Assembly (NCBI GenBank): GCA_947179485.1
Contig: OX359247.1
Location: forward strand, 47,031,131 to 47,095,130
Source: Allacma fusca
Lineage: Eukaryota > Arthropoda > Collembola > Symphypleona > Sminthuridae
Length of the DNA: 64,000 nucleotides
Reading direction: 5' to 3'
The notes beneath the pieces are model-generated. The model was not told the DNA's origin. It ran no database searches and was given only the letters and a program-made list of their open reading frames with translations. Positions 36,001 through 47,184 of this stretch are shown piece by piece (position 1 is the stretch's first letter; every line of letters begins with the position of its first letter). Position numbers and translations under genes: made by a program.

Positions 36001-39000
36001 GTGTTTTAGATTGAATTGAATCATCAGTCGAAAAGTCAAGAGCCTTTTCTTCCAATTTCTCTCCCTTTCCCTCGTTTTCTTTTTCCATCTCACTCTCTCT
36101 CTCTCATTGCTCTGAACACCTTCAGAAAAACTCTCAAGATTTTACCAAGTGTTGCTACAAGCACCGAAACTTTTATGACTATAAAGGCTTCACTCAAAAT
36201 GACTCACTGCGACTCTTCAATTTTTTTGAGACTTAAACCCTACAGTCCGAATGTCAAAACAATCAGTTAATTTCCAGTTTCTGCTTTCACTGGGAGAAAA
36301 GATTTTTTCAAATACTAGGAAGCTGTGAGGAAAAACACTGCAGAAAAATTCATCAACAGTAATTAATGCTCAAAGTGTAACCACTGTTACAAGAAGCTGT
36401 TACTTGTTAAATCCGTACAATCTGGTAAACATTTGATGAGTTAAAAACAGGTTTGTAATTACTGCCTCCAGCAACGGGGTCTGCCTTTCTTTTGAAATGG
36501 AATTCAAAGTAGTGCGTTTGTCTGCACTTACACGTGACGTCCATTAACATCAGTATACATTTTGAAGTACAGAGCTCATCACGACGTGGGTTCAAACTCC
36601 CCTGAACCTTGTTCCAGCTATTTACTCTTTCCTGTAATCACATGTTCCTACTGTAGTCAGGGATTGGAAGGACGATAGAAAACAAATGTAGTACAATTTG
36701 AAGTAAGTTATTTTTCGTAGGTATGTACATAGTGTTATGCAGACTCAGAGGAAATTAAAATCCTAGCTAGGACGAGACTATATATTTTTCCCCTGTGAGA
36801 AAGAAATGGCACAAGATATTTGAGACTTTCATCTGTAAGCATGGGCTTGCTTGAATAGGAAGGGAACTGAGTGCGTAGAAGAAGAGAAGACGTGGAATGT
36901 AAATAGAGAGGATGGAAATAGTACAAAGCCAGTCGGATCTTTGTTTCTTGGGGAGAGTTATTGTTGGGCTTGTCAGGCGTGTGGAATTAATCAGTCTAAT
37001 GACTAATGAATCACTGACTTTTCCTCATCACTACTCAATCTCGCATCCTCCCATGAAAAATTATTTACGTGTTTTATTTTTACATTTTTTTTAATATTCC
37101 CTCCTCACATCAAGGGAAAGGTTCCTTTTGGGAAACCATCCAGTTAAAGTACAGTCAAGTGTATAGTCCCCTTTGGTTTCCCTTGTTACTTTTGTTACAC
37201 AGGGCATCGTCCTTCTGAAAAGGGGCAACTTCCGTCATCTTTTTAATAATCACGTGTGCCTAATTATTACAGCTCCCAACACATGGAGGTACATCCTGCA
37301 CATTGTGTCATACACCAGGGGAGTCTGGCGTTGTCAGAGGAAAGTAATTCTGATGGATGGTTGACAGGGTGTGTCTGACTTGTCAAGCTGGTTTCAGAGC
37401 CTATTTAGTTCTTTCACTCGGCATTCTTTACCAGGACAATTCTCCGTCTCTCAATGGGTGGCTCTGAAAAGGCTTGGTAAAAACCCGTGTAATAATTTTG
37501 TTTCTTCACTTTTGAACAAATTACAGAGAAAGCTTCAGGATTGAATTTAATAGTGTAAAGACGTGAGGTTTTTTACATGCAGGCTGTATGTAGTCTGAAT
37601 TCTGTACATGTAGAGACGACTCTATGAGAGGATTGTACATGGTAGTTATCATTAAAGACCCGAAAAAAAGAAAGGACCTTTCCTTTGCTGGGGAGTAGCA
37701 TCAAACATAATTTCCTCCTGAGTTGTCTTTCATAATAGAAACTAGTTATGTAATTTTCAGTGGAAATTGTGATTCTTCTTTTTCTGACGTTTATTATACT
37801 CGAGGAAGGGGGGAGTTCACGGGGGAAGGTATATAGAGCTACTCATACTAGCCAAATTACTCAAGGCACTTAAATCTAATCGTAAGAGGATTGTGTCGGC
37901 GTGTAATAAGGACGAGAGGAAGGATTCACTCCTGTTCTCAAGATATGAGAAGGTGATTTCAACCGTAGCCACTCTTTCCTTCCCGAGGTTAATGTGCTTA
38001 TGGATTGCAATGGAGAAAGCTCCCTTTCAAATGTAAGGACTTTCACTGGGATTGTGCTTCCTCATAAGTCTGGATGGAAAGTACAACAGGTTCGCCTCCT
38101 CATTGTCAGTCAGCTATTACACATGTAGTAATTATGTATATCTATAGATACATAGTGTAGTATACATTCAACGAAGTCTTAAGAGACTCTAGTACAGAAT
38201 CGCGTGCCATCAAAAATACATGGGTATACATAAGTAATTACCTATAGAACGTAAGTATTTACTATATGGTTTTAATTAGTGACTCCAATACCTTCAAGTA
38301 TTTAGCCCATGAAACTTATTACTTGTAAGACTTTAATGCCTTAAGGTTTGATGAGCATTGTATATTTACGGGGAGCTGGGTTGTAGACGTGGGTAAAGGC
38401 CCAGCTGGAATTTACGGGCGATAAGGAGAGCTGTCGGCCTCTATGGAAATCATATGGACATTTCGGAAATAAAGGGGACTATATGTGAGGAGCAAAGAGC
38501 ATGTGTTCCTCAGATTGATACCTAATAGTCTCGTCCTGACTCACATCCAGGGTTTAAGTGACATCACATAGTCCATATAGAGTGGAGCTGGCGGCGGACT
38601 GACTGAAGATCAATAATATATAATTCGTGTGAGACGATCCTTGTTTCCTCTTGACTGGTGTCGCCCTTCATTTGAATGAGAAAGAGATTCATCTTGATGG
38701 TGAACTCAACTGTACACTGGAGTTCATGCATCTTCCCTGGGATCTCTTTTCCCTTAAAAAAGAAGAAGAAGAAGGGGGACGAGACTGTACTTATATTATA
38801 CGGGGAAATGTGCATTTCTATATATATATACAAGGAGTGCTTTGTATTATGGAGAGTATGTATAAGGAACCCGGAAATCTCCTTCTAGTTAGCCCTTTCA
38901 TCACACATGGAATGGTGAGTGTGTATACGGCGTAAAAGTTTTTTTTTTTCTTGGGGTGGCGAGTCTCAAGTAGTTGTAGTAACTTCATTGTCAAATCCTA

Positions 39001-42000
39001 TTTTTTTTATATGCAAGAGCCATATCTCTGATGTTTTTCTGATATGGAACTAGTGTCTTTTTACATTTCAAAGATGGATAGGCTTCTTAGACATGACAAT
39101 GTTTCTCTCTCTTCCTGTCTCGGAGCAAATGTAAAAAGTGATGGATCTTCACTTGTATATTTCCCTTCTGGAAAAATGGTCACTTCCCTTTTCCCCTTAT
39201 TTTTTTTTAAAAGAAATCTTCAATGGAAAGGGCACTTGATGTAAACTGAAAGGGCTTCTTGAGGGTTTCTTAGTCGGAATATAACATAGGGTTAGGCCCT
39301 GGACACTAGGTTTTTTTTCTTTCTAAATAATAACAATGCCAGGACTTGAATAATAGCTTTCCATGCATATCCTTGAGATTCTTTTTTTATGAGAGAGAAA
39401 GATTTAGAACATGAGCATGATGTGATTTTGCTGACGACACTATGCCGAGGGTTTTTTTGTCAATGTGCAAACCGTGCGAAAAAATTGAATGGATGAATAT
39501 TACTTGAGTGTGGCTGGTGGGGTGTGTGGTGGAAAATGTAATAAAAGCTGAAGGGAAGTTAATTGAATTGGAAATAATAAACGCAATGAATTCATCCCAA
39601 ATTGCAAACCACCTTACTTTTTTTCCATATCATTTTTTCCTTAATGTCCCCTCTCGGAAATCTACCTACTACGTAATATATGTAATTATAATTATAGAAC
39701 TGTGAATGGTATATTTTCATCTACATACAATCGTGGGTTTCTTCCCCTGTAAAGCTTTATAAAGTCTAGGGGGTTACACACTTACCATATTTGATATGGA
39801 TCTGATGGTTATACTTTTATTAGAAGCTGAACGTGCGGGTGTGTTGGGAAAGGTGAAAGATCTTTTTGAAATCGGAAGTTTTAAAAGACGAAGCACGAAG
39901 ATATTATGCTGTATCGGGGATTTCTTTTCCCTTGGATTGTTCTATCCTGTCTCCGCGTCTCTCCTTTTTTCTTCTTCTCATTCTGTCACAAATCCTGAGC
40001 ATCTATCAAGTCAAGAGAGAAAAGAAAAGGGAGAAAGAGATTGAAAGAAGGAAAATCTTTCAAGGGGAAATATTTTATTGGCAGAGCATCATCCCATATG
40101 GAACTTGGGGTCTGTGGTTGTAGATATATGTAGAGAATGGAAATTGATAAGTGATGTCTACTTCTTCTCTTTTGGCTAAGCCGCTTCTCCCTATTGATTA
40201 TTTCCATTCAGATTTTCATTTTTGTGAGAATATGCATTTAGATATTAGAAAAACACAGGTTTTTTTTTCTCTCTCTCTCTCTATCTCTTCGTCGTGTGGG
40301 ATAGGAGGAAGAAAAGAGCTCTTGAGAAATTAAATTTCCTTAAGGGATATGATTTTATCAGTTTACGCTCTGTATCCAATGATTTTAGGGAAATTCCAGA
40401 TTTTTCTGGGCCTTTTGTTTTAAGCTTTTTCTTCCTCCAGGTTTTGTTTTGTAGGAAGAGCTGGAAAGCTTGAATGAAAAAATAAGTCTTTTTGTTTTCA
40501 TGTTGTACAGATATTCCTTGATACAAGTACGGACTTATATATGTTCTATGTTTACATACAAATAAATATATGACCTTACCCGAGCTTACACTATACAGTT
40601 CTAGGGGACTCCAAACTGTAAGAATTCTCTAGTGTGCTTTTATGCTGCGTTTCCAAAAGGAATCCCATACATTCCTTAATGCTCTCTTTGGATTTGTTCC
40701 GATAGACAGCTGTATAGATGGGAGAGAAGTCGAATTTCAAAATTATTTCCTTTTAGTATATCAGCTTTGGATTGTTTTTTTTTCTCTGGGATTTTAACAC
40801 TTTTTGTAATCTTTCGTTTGCTCTGTGTTCTTTTTTTTTTGGTATTCCCTCAAGGCTCTGCATTCAAATAATTCTGATTGCTTGTTTGTATTTGGGCTGC
40901 AACAGGATGATGTTCTACTTTCGGAAACCATTACCAATACTTCGGAATGAGAGTGTGCGCAGGATTTCCTCTAGGGCTCAATTTAAGAGAAATTTTAGAT
41001 TTGATCACCTCCAACTTCTCCGTGATTTTATTTTCCTAGAAAAACCAATGTGCTTTGTTAAAGTCTACTTTACCAAAAGGACTCAGACATATGAGCAAAT
41101 ACAGGGTCATATAGATATACATATATCTGGGGCTATAGTTCGGAAATAGGATCTTCATTTCCATGCCAAGTCTTGTGTGGTTAGCCTGAGATATCTGGAG
41201 GGATTTGAAGAGCCCTGGACTGTCAATTTCGGAGTAAGAGTTGCTGTCGTCGGAGTATTAAAAGTTGATGGAAAGAATAAGGCACACATTTGAGCCGTCC
41301 GCCCGAACAAGTGACAAGTTCCTATCCTCTTCCTCCCTGGAATTTCTTTGTAAAACAAAGTTACTACAACATTCGCTCCGTGTATTGGGAAGACTCTTTG
41401 AACATAAAATAACTGACGTTGTTTTGAGATGTCAACGTCGTTGACAATGTGAATTTGGCTCCGCTAAAAGTTTATCTCCTCGTCCTTCCACTATATATGC
41501 ACATATGTACATATGTACAAGTGTATAGCTACGGAGCTGGAGGACAGACACAGTGGGCCGGAGAGAAAAAGCTTTGTTTTACTTTGATGTATTACTCGCC
41601 CATTTGATTCGGAAATAATTGAGTGTTTCTTTCTTCATTGAGAAAAGGGAGGAGGAGAGAGAAAGGGAAGAAGAGCATGATGAGAGAAAGAGATTTCTTA
41701 GAATTCCCAGCCCCATTCACACGGTCCATGTCCAACTACTTAGCTCCTAAGTTTTTTTTTCTTCCTTGATGTAACTTAGTTGGCACTTGGTTGTTAAAGA
41801 ACTGCTCGTTTGCAGCTAGTTTCCTCCTCTTCTCAGGTATCTACTTTACTTTTGCCTATGGTCCTCAATGGGAACAAGACGCATGTATAAAAGGTGAAGG
41901 AGGGATTTTGTGGTTGTGTAGAAACGAGCCTGTGAGTAATGAATTTGGTCATGTATAGTTCACTAGTTTTGGAGTGCTTCGATGGGTGATGTAATCTTGC

Positions 42001-42082
42001 TGGGAGTTATAATAATCTGCAGGTTTAATGAAGGCTTTTGATGTGTGGAAAGGTATGGCTTGCTAAATTTCTCTCTTGCTGA

Positions 42083-42086
<4 letters not shown>

Positions 42087-42172
<86 letters not shown>
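42087..42172. repeat. Compound CT-AC microsatellite
   Basis: About 64 bp of CT passes without a break into about 22 bp of AC. It is the longest simple repeat in the window and lies about 170 bp from the Gypsy element's 3' LTR. Confidence 0.96.
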
Positions 42173-42334
42173 TCACATTCTCTCTCAGAATGTGGGCACA
42201 AGAGAGATGCTGGTGTTTTAGTGGAATTCTTTATCAAAAGTTTGTTCCATTTCCTCAGGCTATAAGTATGTATGTGTCTGGTAGAGTCAGCAATGCTGGG
42301 GAAAGATGGAACAAGAGTCTCAAAATTGACGTAC

Positions 42335-42338
42335 ATAT
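42335..42338. repeat. Target-site duplication of the Gypsy element, left copy (ATAT)
   Basis: ATAT directly precedes the first LTR base (42339) and recurs directly after the other LTR. Four bases is typical of Ty3/Gypsy integrases. Low complexity weakens the inference slightly. Confidence 0.75.
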
Positions 42339-42705
42339 TGTTGGAAAGTTCTCCTTAGCAAGGCCTTTGAATTTGAAGGTAGGCTGGGAGGTGGTGTAGT
42401 TTCAGCCAACAAGGCTTATTTATTTAAAATAAGTGAAAGAGAGAATCAATTTAATAAATAAATAAAATACAATAATAATTAAGGCCACAGGCCGTAAGAG
42501 AGAAAACTTCGAAGAAAGGAGGCGATGAACCAGGGTCTTTCCAACTTGAAGTTTGATCCACGAATGCTGAGTTCCCATTTTCTATCCTTCCACTCTCCAT
42601 ACACTCTCGTGATCTTCCTCACCAGCGCCAATCAGCGCTGGCCGCGCGACCAAACTTGTTAGTTGGGTCACGAGGGAAATGATTGTTCCCATAACAATCA
42701 TTACA
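42339..42705 (-). repeat. 3' LTR of the Gypsy element
   Basis: 367 bp, TG...CA on either strand. On the minus strand it begins TGTAATGATTG and ends TTTCCAACA. It has a perfect 10-bp inverted repeat with a 5-base loop at its start (42678-42702), a second 7-bp inverted repeat (CCAGCGC/GCGCTGG, about 42622-42641), and an AATAAA at 42424-42419. Its first 87 nt also encode the last 28 residues of pol and the stop. Confidence 0.95.
42419..42424 (-). terminator. Candidate polyadenylation signal AATAAA in the 3' LTR
   Basis: On the minus strand the LTR reads AAATAAATAAGCC here, containing a canonical AATAAA about 80 bases before the LTR end. This suits the 3' end of the R region. The motif sits in an AT-rich stretch, so the match alone is weak. 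Confidence 0.5.
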
Positions 42706-45700
42706 TGACCCCCCTCTGGGGGTGGGGGGAGGTGGAATGCTAAAGTCTAGTAGACCGGTTCCATTGCAGAGTATGCAAGTATTGAGACATTTGGGACTGG
42801 GTGACCATACTTTACGATGACTTAGGAACGGATTCCCAAATCTTGGGGGGCGAGAAAATCGGGAACGTCTCTTAAAATTATTTCTGGAAGATAGCTTAGG
42901 GGTCAATGTTGAAGGATCAATAGTTAGACTCATAAGAGCGGGAATTTGATGATTAGGGGGCTGAAGCGTTGGTTTCTGTTTTACTGTAATTTCAGCCAGT
43001 TTTAAGTGTCCCTGTTGGGATTTAGCAGCGACGTCAGGGGTTTTAATTTCCATCTTGGACATAGCGTCAGTTATAGGATCAGGGGACGGTGATGGAGAAT
43101 TGAGGATATTTGCTTCATCGTCGGAAGGAATTGGCGAGTAGATTGGTGATTCTAGATCCATTTCGAAACTGGGTAATTCCATCTGTTGTGAAGAACAAAC
43201 ATACAAATTATGCAATCCTATGTTGAAAAGGAGACGTTTAGGAGGTCGAGGCTTCCTAGAGCTTCTGCGGGGGGTTTGAGAATCAGGAATAGAATTAGGC
43301 GAGGAGTAAGGAATGGTGGGTGTCGTAAATAATTTTATCAACGAATCACTGAAATCAATTGATTCGGGCTTAAATTCAGTAGCTTCATTATTGGTAACCA
43401 TTATTTTCGGTAAATTCACAGTACAATTAGATTTCATGGGAAAATGAATTTCGGAGTCGGAATCTGATGAGTTGTCCTCAATAGTTCCACCAAATCTGGG
43501 AACATATGATTTCATATTTCTGACATGAAAATTTTGAAATTTTGGTATATGTGGGTTAGCTGACAAATCACGGCAACAATAGGTCAGGGGATTTAACTGT
43601 TCCTCGATTTGAAAGGGACCCTTCCAAGAAGGTAGAAACTTGTCAACGCAACCTATTTTGCGGGATTTGTCTGCAACTAAGACCAGATCTCCTGGAGAAA
43701 AGATTACAGTGGGGCGGTTGCTATCAAATTTAAGTCTCTCTTTTTCTCTATGAGTATCAGTATTAGACCGCGCTTCATCACAAGCAAATTTCACTCTCTT
43801 CTGGACTTTGTCAGAATCTCCATCGTCAAGATTCAAATCAAGCGTGGGGTAAAGGTTGTCACACGGAAGTACAGGTTCACAACCGTAACGAAGAAAATAG
43901 GGTGAATGTCTGGAAATTGAATTTTGCGTGACATTATGTGCGTAAATGGAAGATTGCAACCAAGATTCCCACTCAGAGTGTTTCGTACTGAGAAACTTGC
44001 CCATGACTCTCTTAAGGGTGTCAATCTGTTTCTCAACAGCTCCATTCACATGTTGAGATTGGGGTGGAATCACATGGTGGTAAATCCGGAAATCTGAAAT
44101 AAACTTTTTAAACGAAGAACATGTAAAGTATGAGCCTGGATCGGTTATTAACATATTGGGAACAGAATGTCTATAAATTACACTATCTAGAATTGCTTTG
44201 ATTGAGTTGGTGCTGTTCTGCACTGGAAGCGGGACTGCTTCAGCGAAGCGTGTCAGATGGTCAACAACTAACAGCACATATTTATTTCCAAAAGCTGATT
44301 CTGGAAAAGGTCCTAAATAGTCAACAGCAATAGTTTGAAAGGGTTTCTCTGGAGATTTAAAGGGAATAGTTGGTCCGGAGACTAAAGTATTTCGGCGATT
44401 ATATTTCTGGCATATTTCACACGATTTAATGTAGTTAAATACATCCTTACGCATTGAAGGCCAGAAATAACGAGATTTTATAGTGTGTAATGTTTTTAAG
44501 TTACCAAAATGTCCACCAACTGGATTATCGTGGACAGTTCGCAACAAAGATTCAACACATTCCTGTGGAATGCACAGCTTCCACAGTCTTTCATTTGGAA
44601 CTACCACTGCTCGGTATAGTAATCCATTTATAACTGAAAATTCTGGGAACTTATCTGACAAAGGGGTTAGATTGGACCGAATAAATTTGTTCTTGTGAAT
44701 TAAAATTGGGCCACAGAACAAATCATTTCTTTGCTTTACCATAAGGTCACTATCCGGAGGAGGGTCTTCTAATTTTAGGGTGAATAAGTAGGTCTCCGGA
44801 AATTCATCTTCAACAGCATTATTTACAGGGTTCCGGCTTAGAGCATCTACATGAGGGTGCAATTTTCCAGATTTATATCGAATTTGAAAATCGTATTCCT
44901 GAAGAGTCAATGCCCAACGTGCAAGTCGCCCTTGGGGTTCCTTACAAGTCATCATATAGCATAGAGAACAGTGATCAGTGAATACATCAAAATGTTTACC
45001 ATAAAGATAGGGTCTAAAATGCTTAACAGCTTCAACTATAGCCAAACCTTCTAAATCTGTGGGAGAATAATTTTTCTGGGATTTACTGGTAGAACGAGAG
45101 AAGTAAGCAATGGGATGCTCTTCCCCGTCTATTATATGTGAGAGAGTTGCTCCAAATCCCACCTGGCTCGCATCTGTAGCCAACTTAACAGGAAGTTCGG
45201 GATCATAATGAGCAAGAACTGGGGCTTTCACTAGGCTACCCTTGAGGGAATTGAAAGCATCTTCACAACTGTCAGACCAGGTATACTTGACATCTTTTTT
45301 TGTCAAGTCATTCAATGGGGATGCAATTGTGCTGAATAGTGGTACATACCTACGATAAAAGGAACATAATGCTACGAAACCACGAAGTTTGGTAAGATTT
45401 GTGGGGCGAGGATACTTAACGATTGCTTCGATTTTTTCCGGATCAACTTCAATCCCACCTGGGGAGATAATGTGACCTAGGAACTTGACACGTGTCATTG
45501 CAAACTGACATTTGCTTGGTTTTAAGGTAAGTCCAGCATCTTCAATTTTCTGAAGAACAAGATTCAAACGATAATTATGTTCCTCAAAACTCTTACCATG
45601 AACTCCTAAATCATCTAAAAAGCAAACGGCAATTTCCCATTTAAGATTCCCAAGCAACTTGTCCATGAGCCTTTGAAACGTATGCGGAGCACCCGATAAA

Positions 45701-47178
45701 CCGAAAGGCATTCTCTTGTAACAGAAATTTCCACACACAGTCGTAAATCCAGAGTACATCCGGGCTCTTTTGGACAGGGGTACCTGGTGAAAAGCTGATA
45801 CAAGATCTAACAGAGTAATAAATTTAAAGCCAGATAATGCGTCAAAAATATCGTCGATCCTACTAAGGGGATGAGATTGTTTTTTGCTTTTTGCATTGAG
45901 AGCCCTATAATCAATTACTAGACGGAAGGACTTTTTGTCTCCCTTGCGAATCAGTATAGTGGGGGAAGACCAGGGGGAGTCGGACGATTCTATTATGTCT
46001 TGGTCTAACAAAGTTTTAAGCTGAGACTGAATTTCTTTCCTCTCTTCCGCAGACACACGATATGGTCGACATCGAATAGGGATCTCATCCGCAAGTTCAA
46101 TGTCATGTTCAATTAAATTAGTAACTCCAAATTCCTCATTAGAGAAAGCAAAAGCACGTCTGTGTTTTGAAAGGAGTCTTTTCAAAATTACAATTTGCTC
46201 ACTCGATAAATGATCACCAAATACTAATTGGTCAATGAATGGATCGACAGGTACATCAGAATAGTCCGGTCTTATAGTTGAGTACTCAGTTGGAACCGGG
46301 ATAGAATTGTTCAAGGAGATGACCGGACCGTCTGGACTAACTCTTCCTACAATTTCTGAGTTAAAATCCACTATCCCCAATAACGTCTTTGACTTCAGTG
46401 AAACGTAGTCATCACTAGGATTACTAATTGTGAGACAAGAGATATTATTATTAAATGACAAGAGGGCAGCAGGCATAATTATATTATTTTTAAATTGAAG
46501 TTTCATAAATGGAAGAAACGTAGCGTCACCACTACAGGTTTCGCTGGAATATACTTCAACCTGAACTGTGCAATTGGGTTGAATTTCCACCGGATAGCAG
46601 TTTCTAATAAAACAATTTTCGGGACTAGCCTTAGGAAATGACAGCAAACGGTCAGAGAAATCAAGATTAGCTTTATGTTCTTCTAAAAAGTCTATTCCAA
46701 TAATACAGTCATGTGAAGCGTTAGGTACAACTAAGAACTTCCAGCGAGCTGAGTAACCATTAATTTCAAATGTAAGTGGGATCTCCTGCGTAGCTATAAA
46801 AACTGGAGCAGTTTTTACCGCTAGACCCAACGAGACTGGTTTCTCCAGGGGTTCAACTAATTTCCTTACATCATCGGGTAATTTATTGAAGAGTTCTTGA
46901 CTTATGACTGAGACCGCGGCACCAGTATCTATTAATGCTTGGTTCTCTGACGTGGCAATAATAATAGAAATGTATAAAAGCTTAGTATCAGTAGACAATT
47001 GTGTTGTATTAAGAGACTGGGAATTAAAATCAATAAAATTAGAGTTACTGGAGTTTAAAGGAAACTTAAGAGCCGGATCTGGAACGGATTTCGGGAAGTT
47101 AATATCCAGACATTTTATCGAAGATTTAACGTTATCATTTGGACTAGCCTGACCGTCCCGAACGGCCAGGCTTATTAG
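42619..47178 (-). CDS. pol: Pol polyprotein of the Gypsy element (protease-RT-RNase H-integrase)
   Basis: The frame is open from 47241 to TGA at 42621-42619. I give 47178 as start because that is where a -1 shift at the end of gag would resume; the first ATG is at 46998. Counting from that Met (1,459 aa): protease DTGA at 24-27; RT catalytic Asp398 (LLDLVSAFHQ) and FLDD at 460-463; RNase H Asp609, Glu650, Asp675 and Asp718; integrase zinc finger His823, His830, Cys860, Cys863; catalytic D893, D953, E989 with 35 residues between the last two; and a GPF motif near 1127. All key residues are present. A long C-terminal extension (about 1170-1459) holds two CxxC-type motifs and runs through the polypurine tract into the 3' LTR. 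No chromodomain is seen. Confidence 0.95.
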   Translation of the reverse strand, partial: LISLAVRDGQASPNDNVKSSIKCLDINFPKSVPDPALKFPLNSSNSNFIDFNSQSLNTTQLSTDTKLLYISIIIATSENQALIDTGAAVSVISQELFNKLPDDVRKLVEPLEKPVSLGLAVKTAPVFIATQEIPLTFEINGYSARWKFLVVPNASHDCIIGIDFLEEHKANLDFSDRLLSFPKASPENCFIRNCYPVEIQPNCTVQVEVYSSETCSGDATFLPFMKLQFKNNIIMPAALLSFNNNISCLTISNPSDDYVSLKSKTLLGIVDFNSEIVGRVSPDGPVISLNNSIPVPTEYSTIRPDYSDVPVDPFIDQLVFGDHLSSEQIVILKRLLSKHRRAFAFSNEEFGVTNLIEHDIELADEIPIRCRPYRVSAEERKEIQSQLKTLLDQDIIESSDSPWSSPTILIRKGDKKSFRLVIDYRALNAKSKKQSHPLSRIDDIFDALSGFKFITLLDLVSAFHQVPLSKRARMYSGFTTVCGNFCYKRMPFGLSGAPHTFQRLMDKLLGNLKWEIAVCFLDDLGVHGKSFEEHNYRLNLVLQKIEDAGLTLKPSKCQFAMTRVKFLGHIISPGGIEVDPEKIEAIVKYPRPTNLTKLRGFVALCSFYRRYVPLFSTIASPLNDLTKKDVKYTWSDSCEDAFNSLKGSLVKAPVLAHYDPELPVKLATDASQVGFGATLSHIIDGEEHPIAYFSRSTSKSQKNYSPTDLEGLAIVEAVKHFRPYLYGKHFDVFTDHCSLCYMMTCKEPQGRLARWALTLQEYDFQIRYKSGKLHPHVDALSRNPVNNAVEDEFPETYLFTLKLEDPPPDSDLMVKQRNDLFCGPILIHKNKFIRSNLTPLSDKFPEFSVINGLLYRAVVVPNERLWKLCIPQECVESLLRTVHDNPVGGHFGNLKTLHTIKSRYFWPSMRKDVFNYIKSCEICQKYNRRNTLVSGPTIPFKSPEKPFQTIAVDYLGPFPESAFGNKYVLLVVDHLTRFAEAVPLPVQNSTNSIKAILDSVIYRHSVPNMLITDPGSYFTCSSFKKFISDFRIYHHVIPPQSQHVNGAVEKQIDTLKRVMGKFLSTKHSEWESWLQSSIYAHNVTQNSISRHSPYFLRYGCEPVLPCDNLYPTLDLNLDDGDSDKVQKRVKFACDEARSNTDTHREKERLKFDSNRPTVIFSPGDLVLVADKSRKIGCVDKFLPSWKGPFQIEEQLNPLTYCCRDLSANPHIPKFQNFHVRNMKSYVPRFGGTIEDNSSDSDSEIHFPMKSNCTVNLPKIMVTNNEATEFKPESIDFSDSLIKLFTTPTIPYSSPNSIPDSQTPRRSSRKPRPPKRLLFNIGLHNLYVCSSQQMELPSFEMDLESPIYSPIPSDDEANILNSPSPSPDPITDAMSKMEIKTPDVAAKSQQGHLKLAEITVKQKPTLQPPNHQIPALMSLTIDPSTLTPKLSSRNNFKRRSRFSRPPRFGNPFLSHRKVWSPSPKCLNTCILCNGTGLLDFSIPPPPTPRGGSCNDCYGNNHFPRDPTNKFGRAASADWRW
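42709..42717 (-). promoter_or_regulatory. Polypurine tract of the Gypsy element
   Basis: The minus strand reads AGAGGGGGG, then TCA, then the 3' LTR start TGTAATG. This purine run is in the expected place for plus-strand DNA priming. The three non-purine bases between it and the LTR are slightly unusual. The tract is inside the pol reading frame. Confidence 0.7.
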
Positions 47179-47184
47179 TTTTCC
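47147..47184 (-). promoter_or_regulatory. Candidate -1 ribosomal frameshift signal at the gag/pol junction
   Basis: In the gag frame the minus strand reads G GAA AAC (47184-47178) immediately before the TAA TAA stops. Six bases later a hairpin starts: GCCTGGCCGT (47171-47162), loop TCGGG, ACGGTCAGGC (47156-47147). All ten pairs form, one of them G-U. Pol is in the -1 frame relative to gag. Heptamer, 5-9 nt spacer and stem are the standard layout of -1 frameshifting. The heptamer is imperfect, because the A-site codon can re-pair well (AAC to AAA) but the P-site shift GAA to GGA mispairs. Confidence 0.65.

Noticed and set aside
42619-43500. A possible env gene at the 3' end of the Gypsy element
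   Set aside because: This region is continuous with pol and shows no signal peptide, transmembrane helix or fusion motif.
43833-45803. Small frames overlapping pol (43833-44045, 44483-44698, 45615-45803)
   Set aside because: They are shadows of the intact pol frame.
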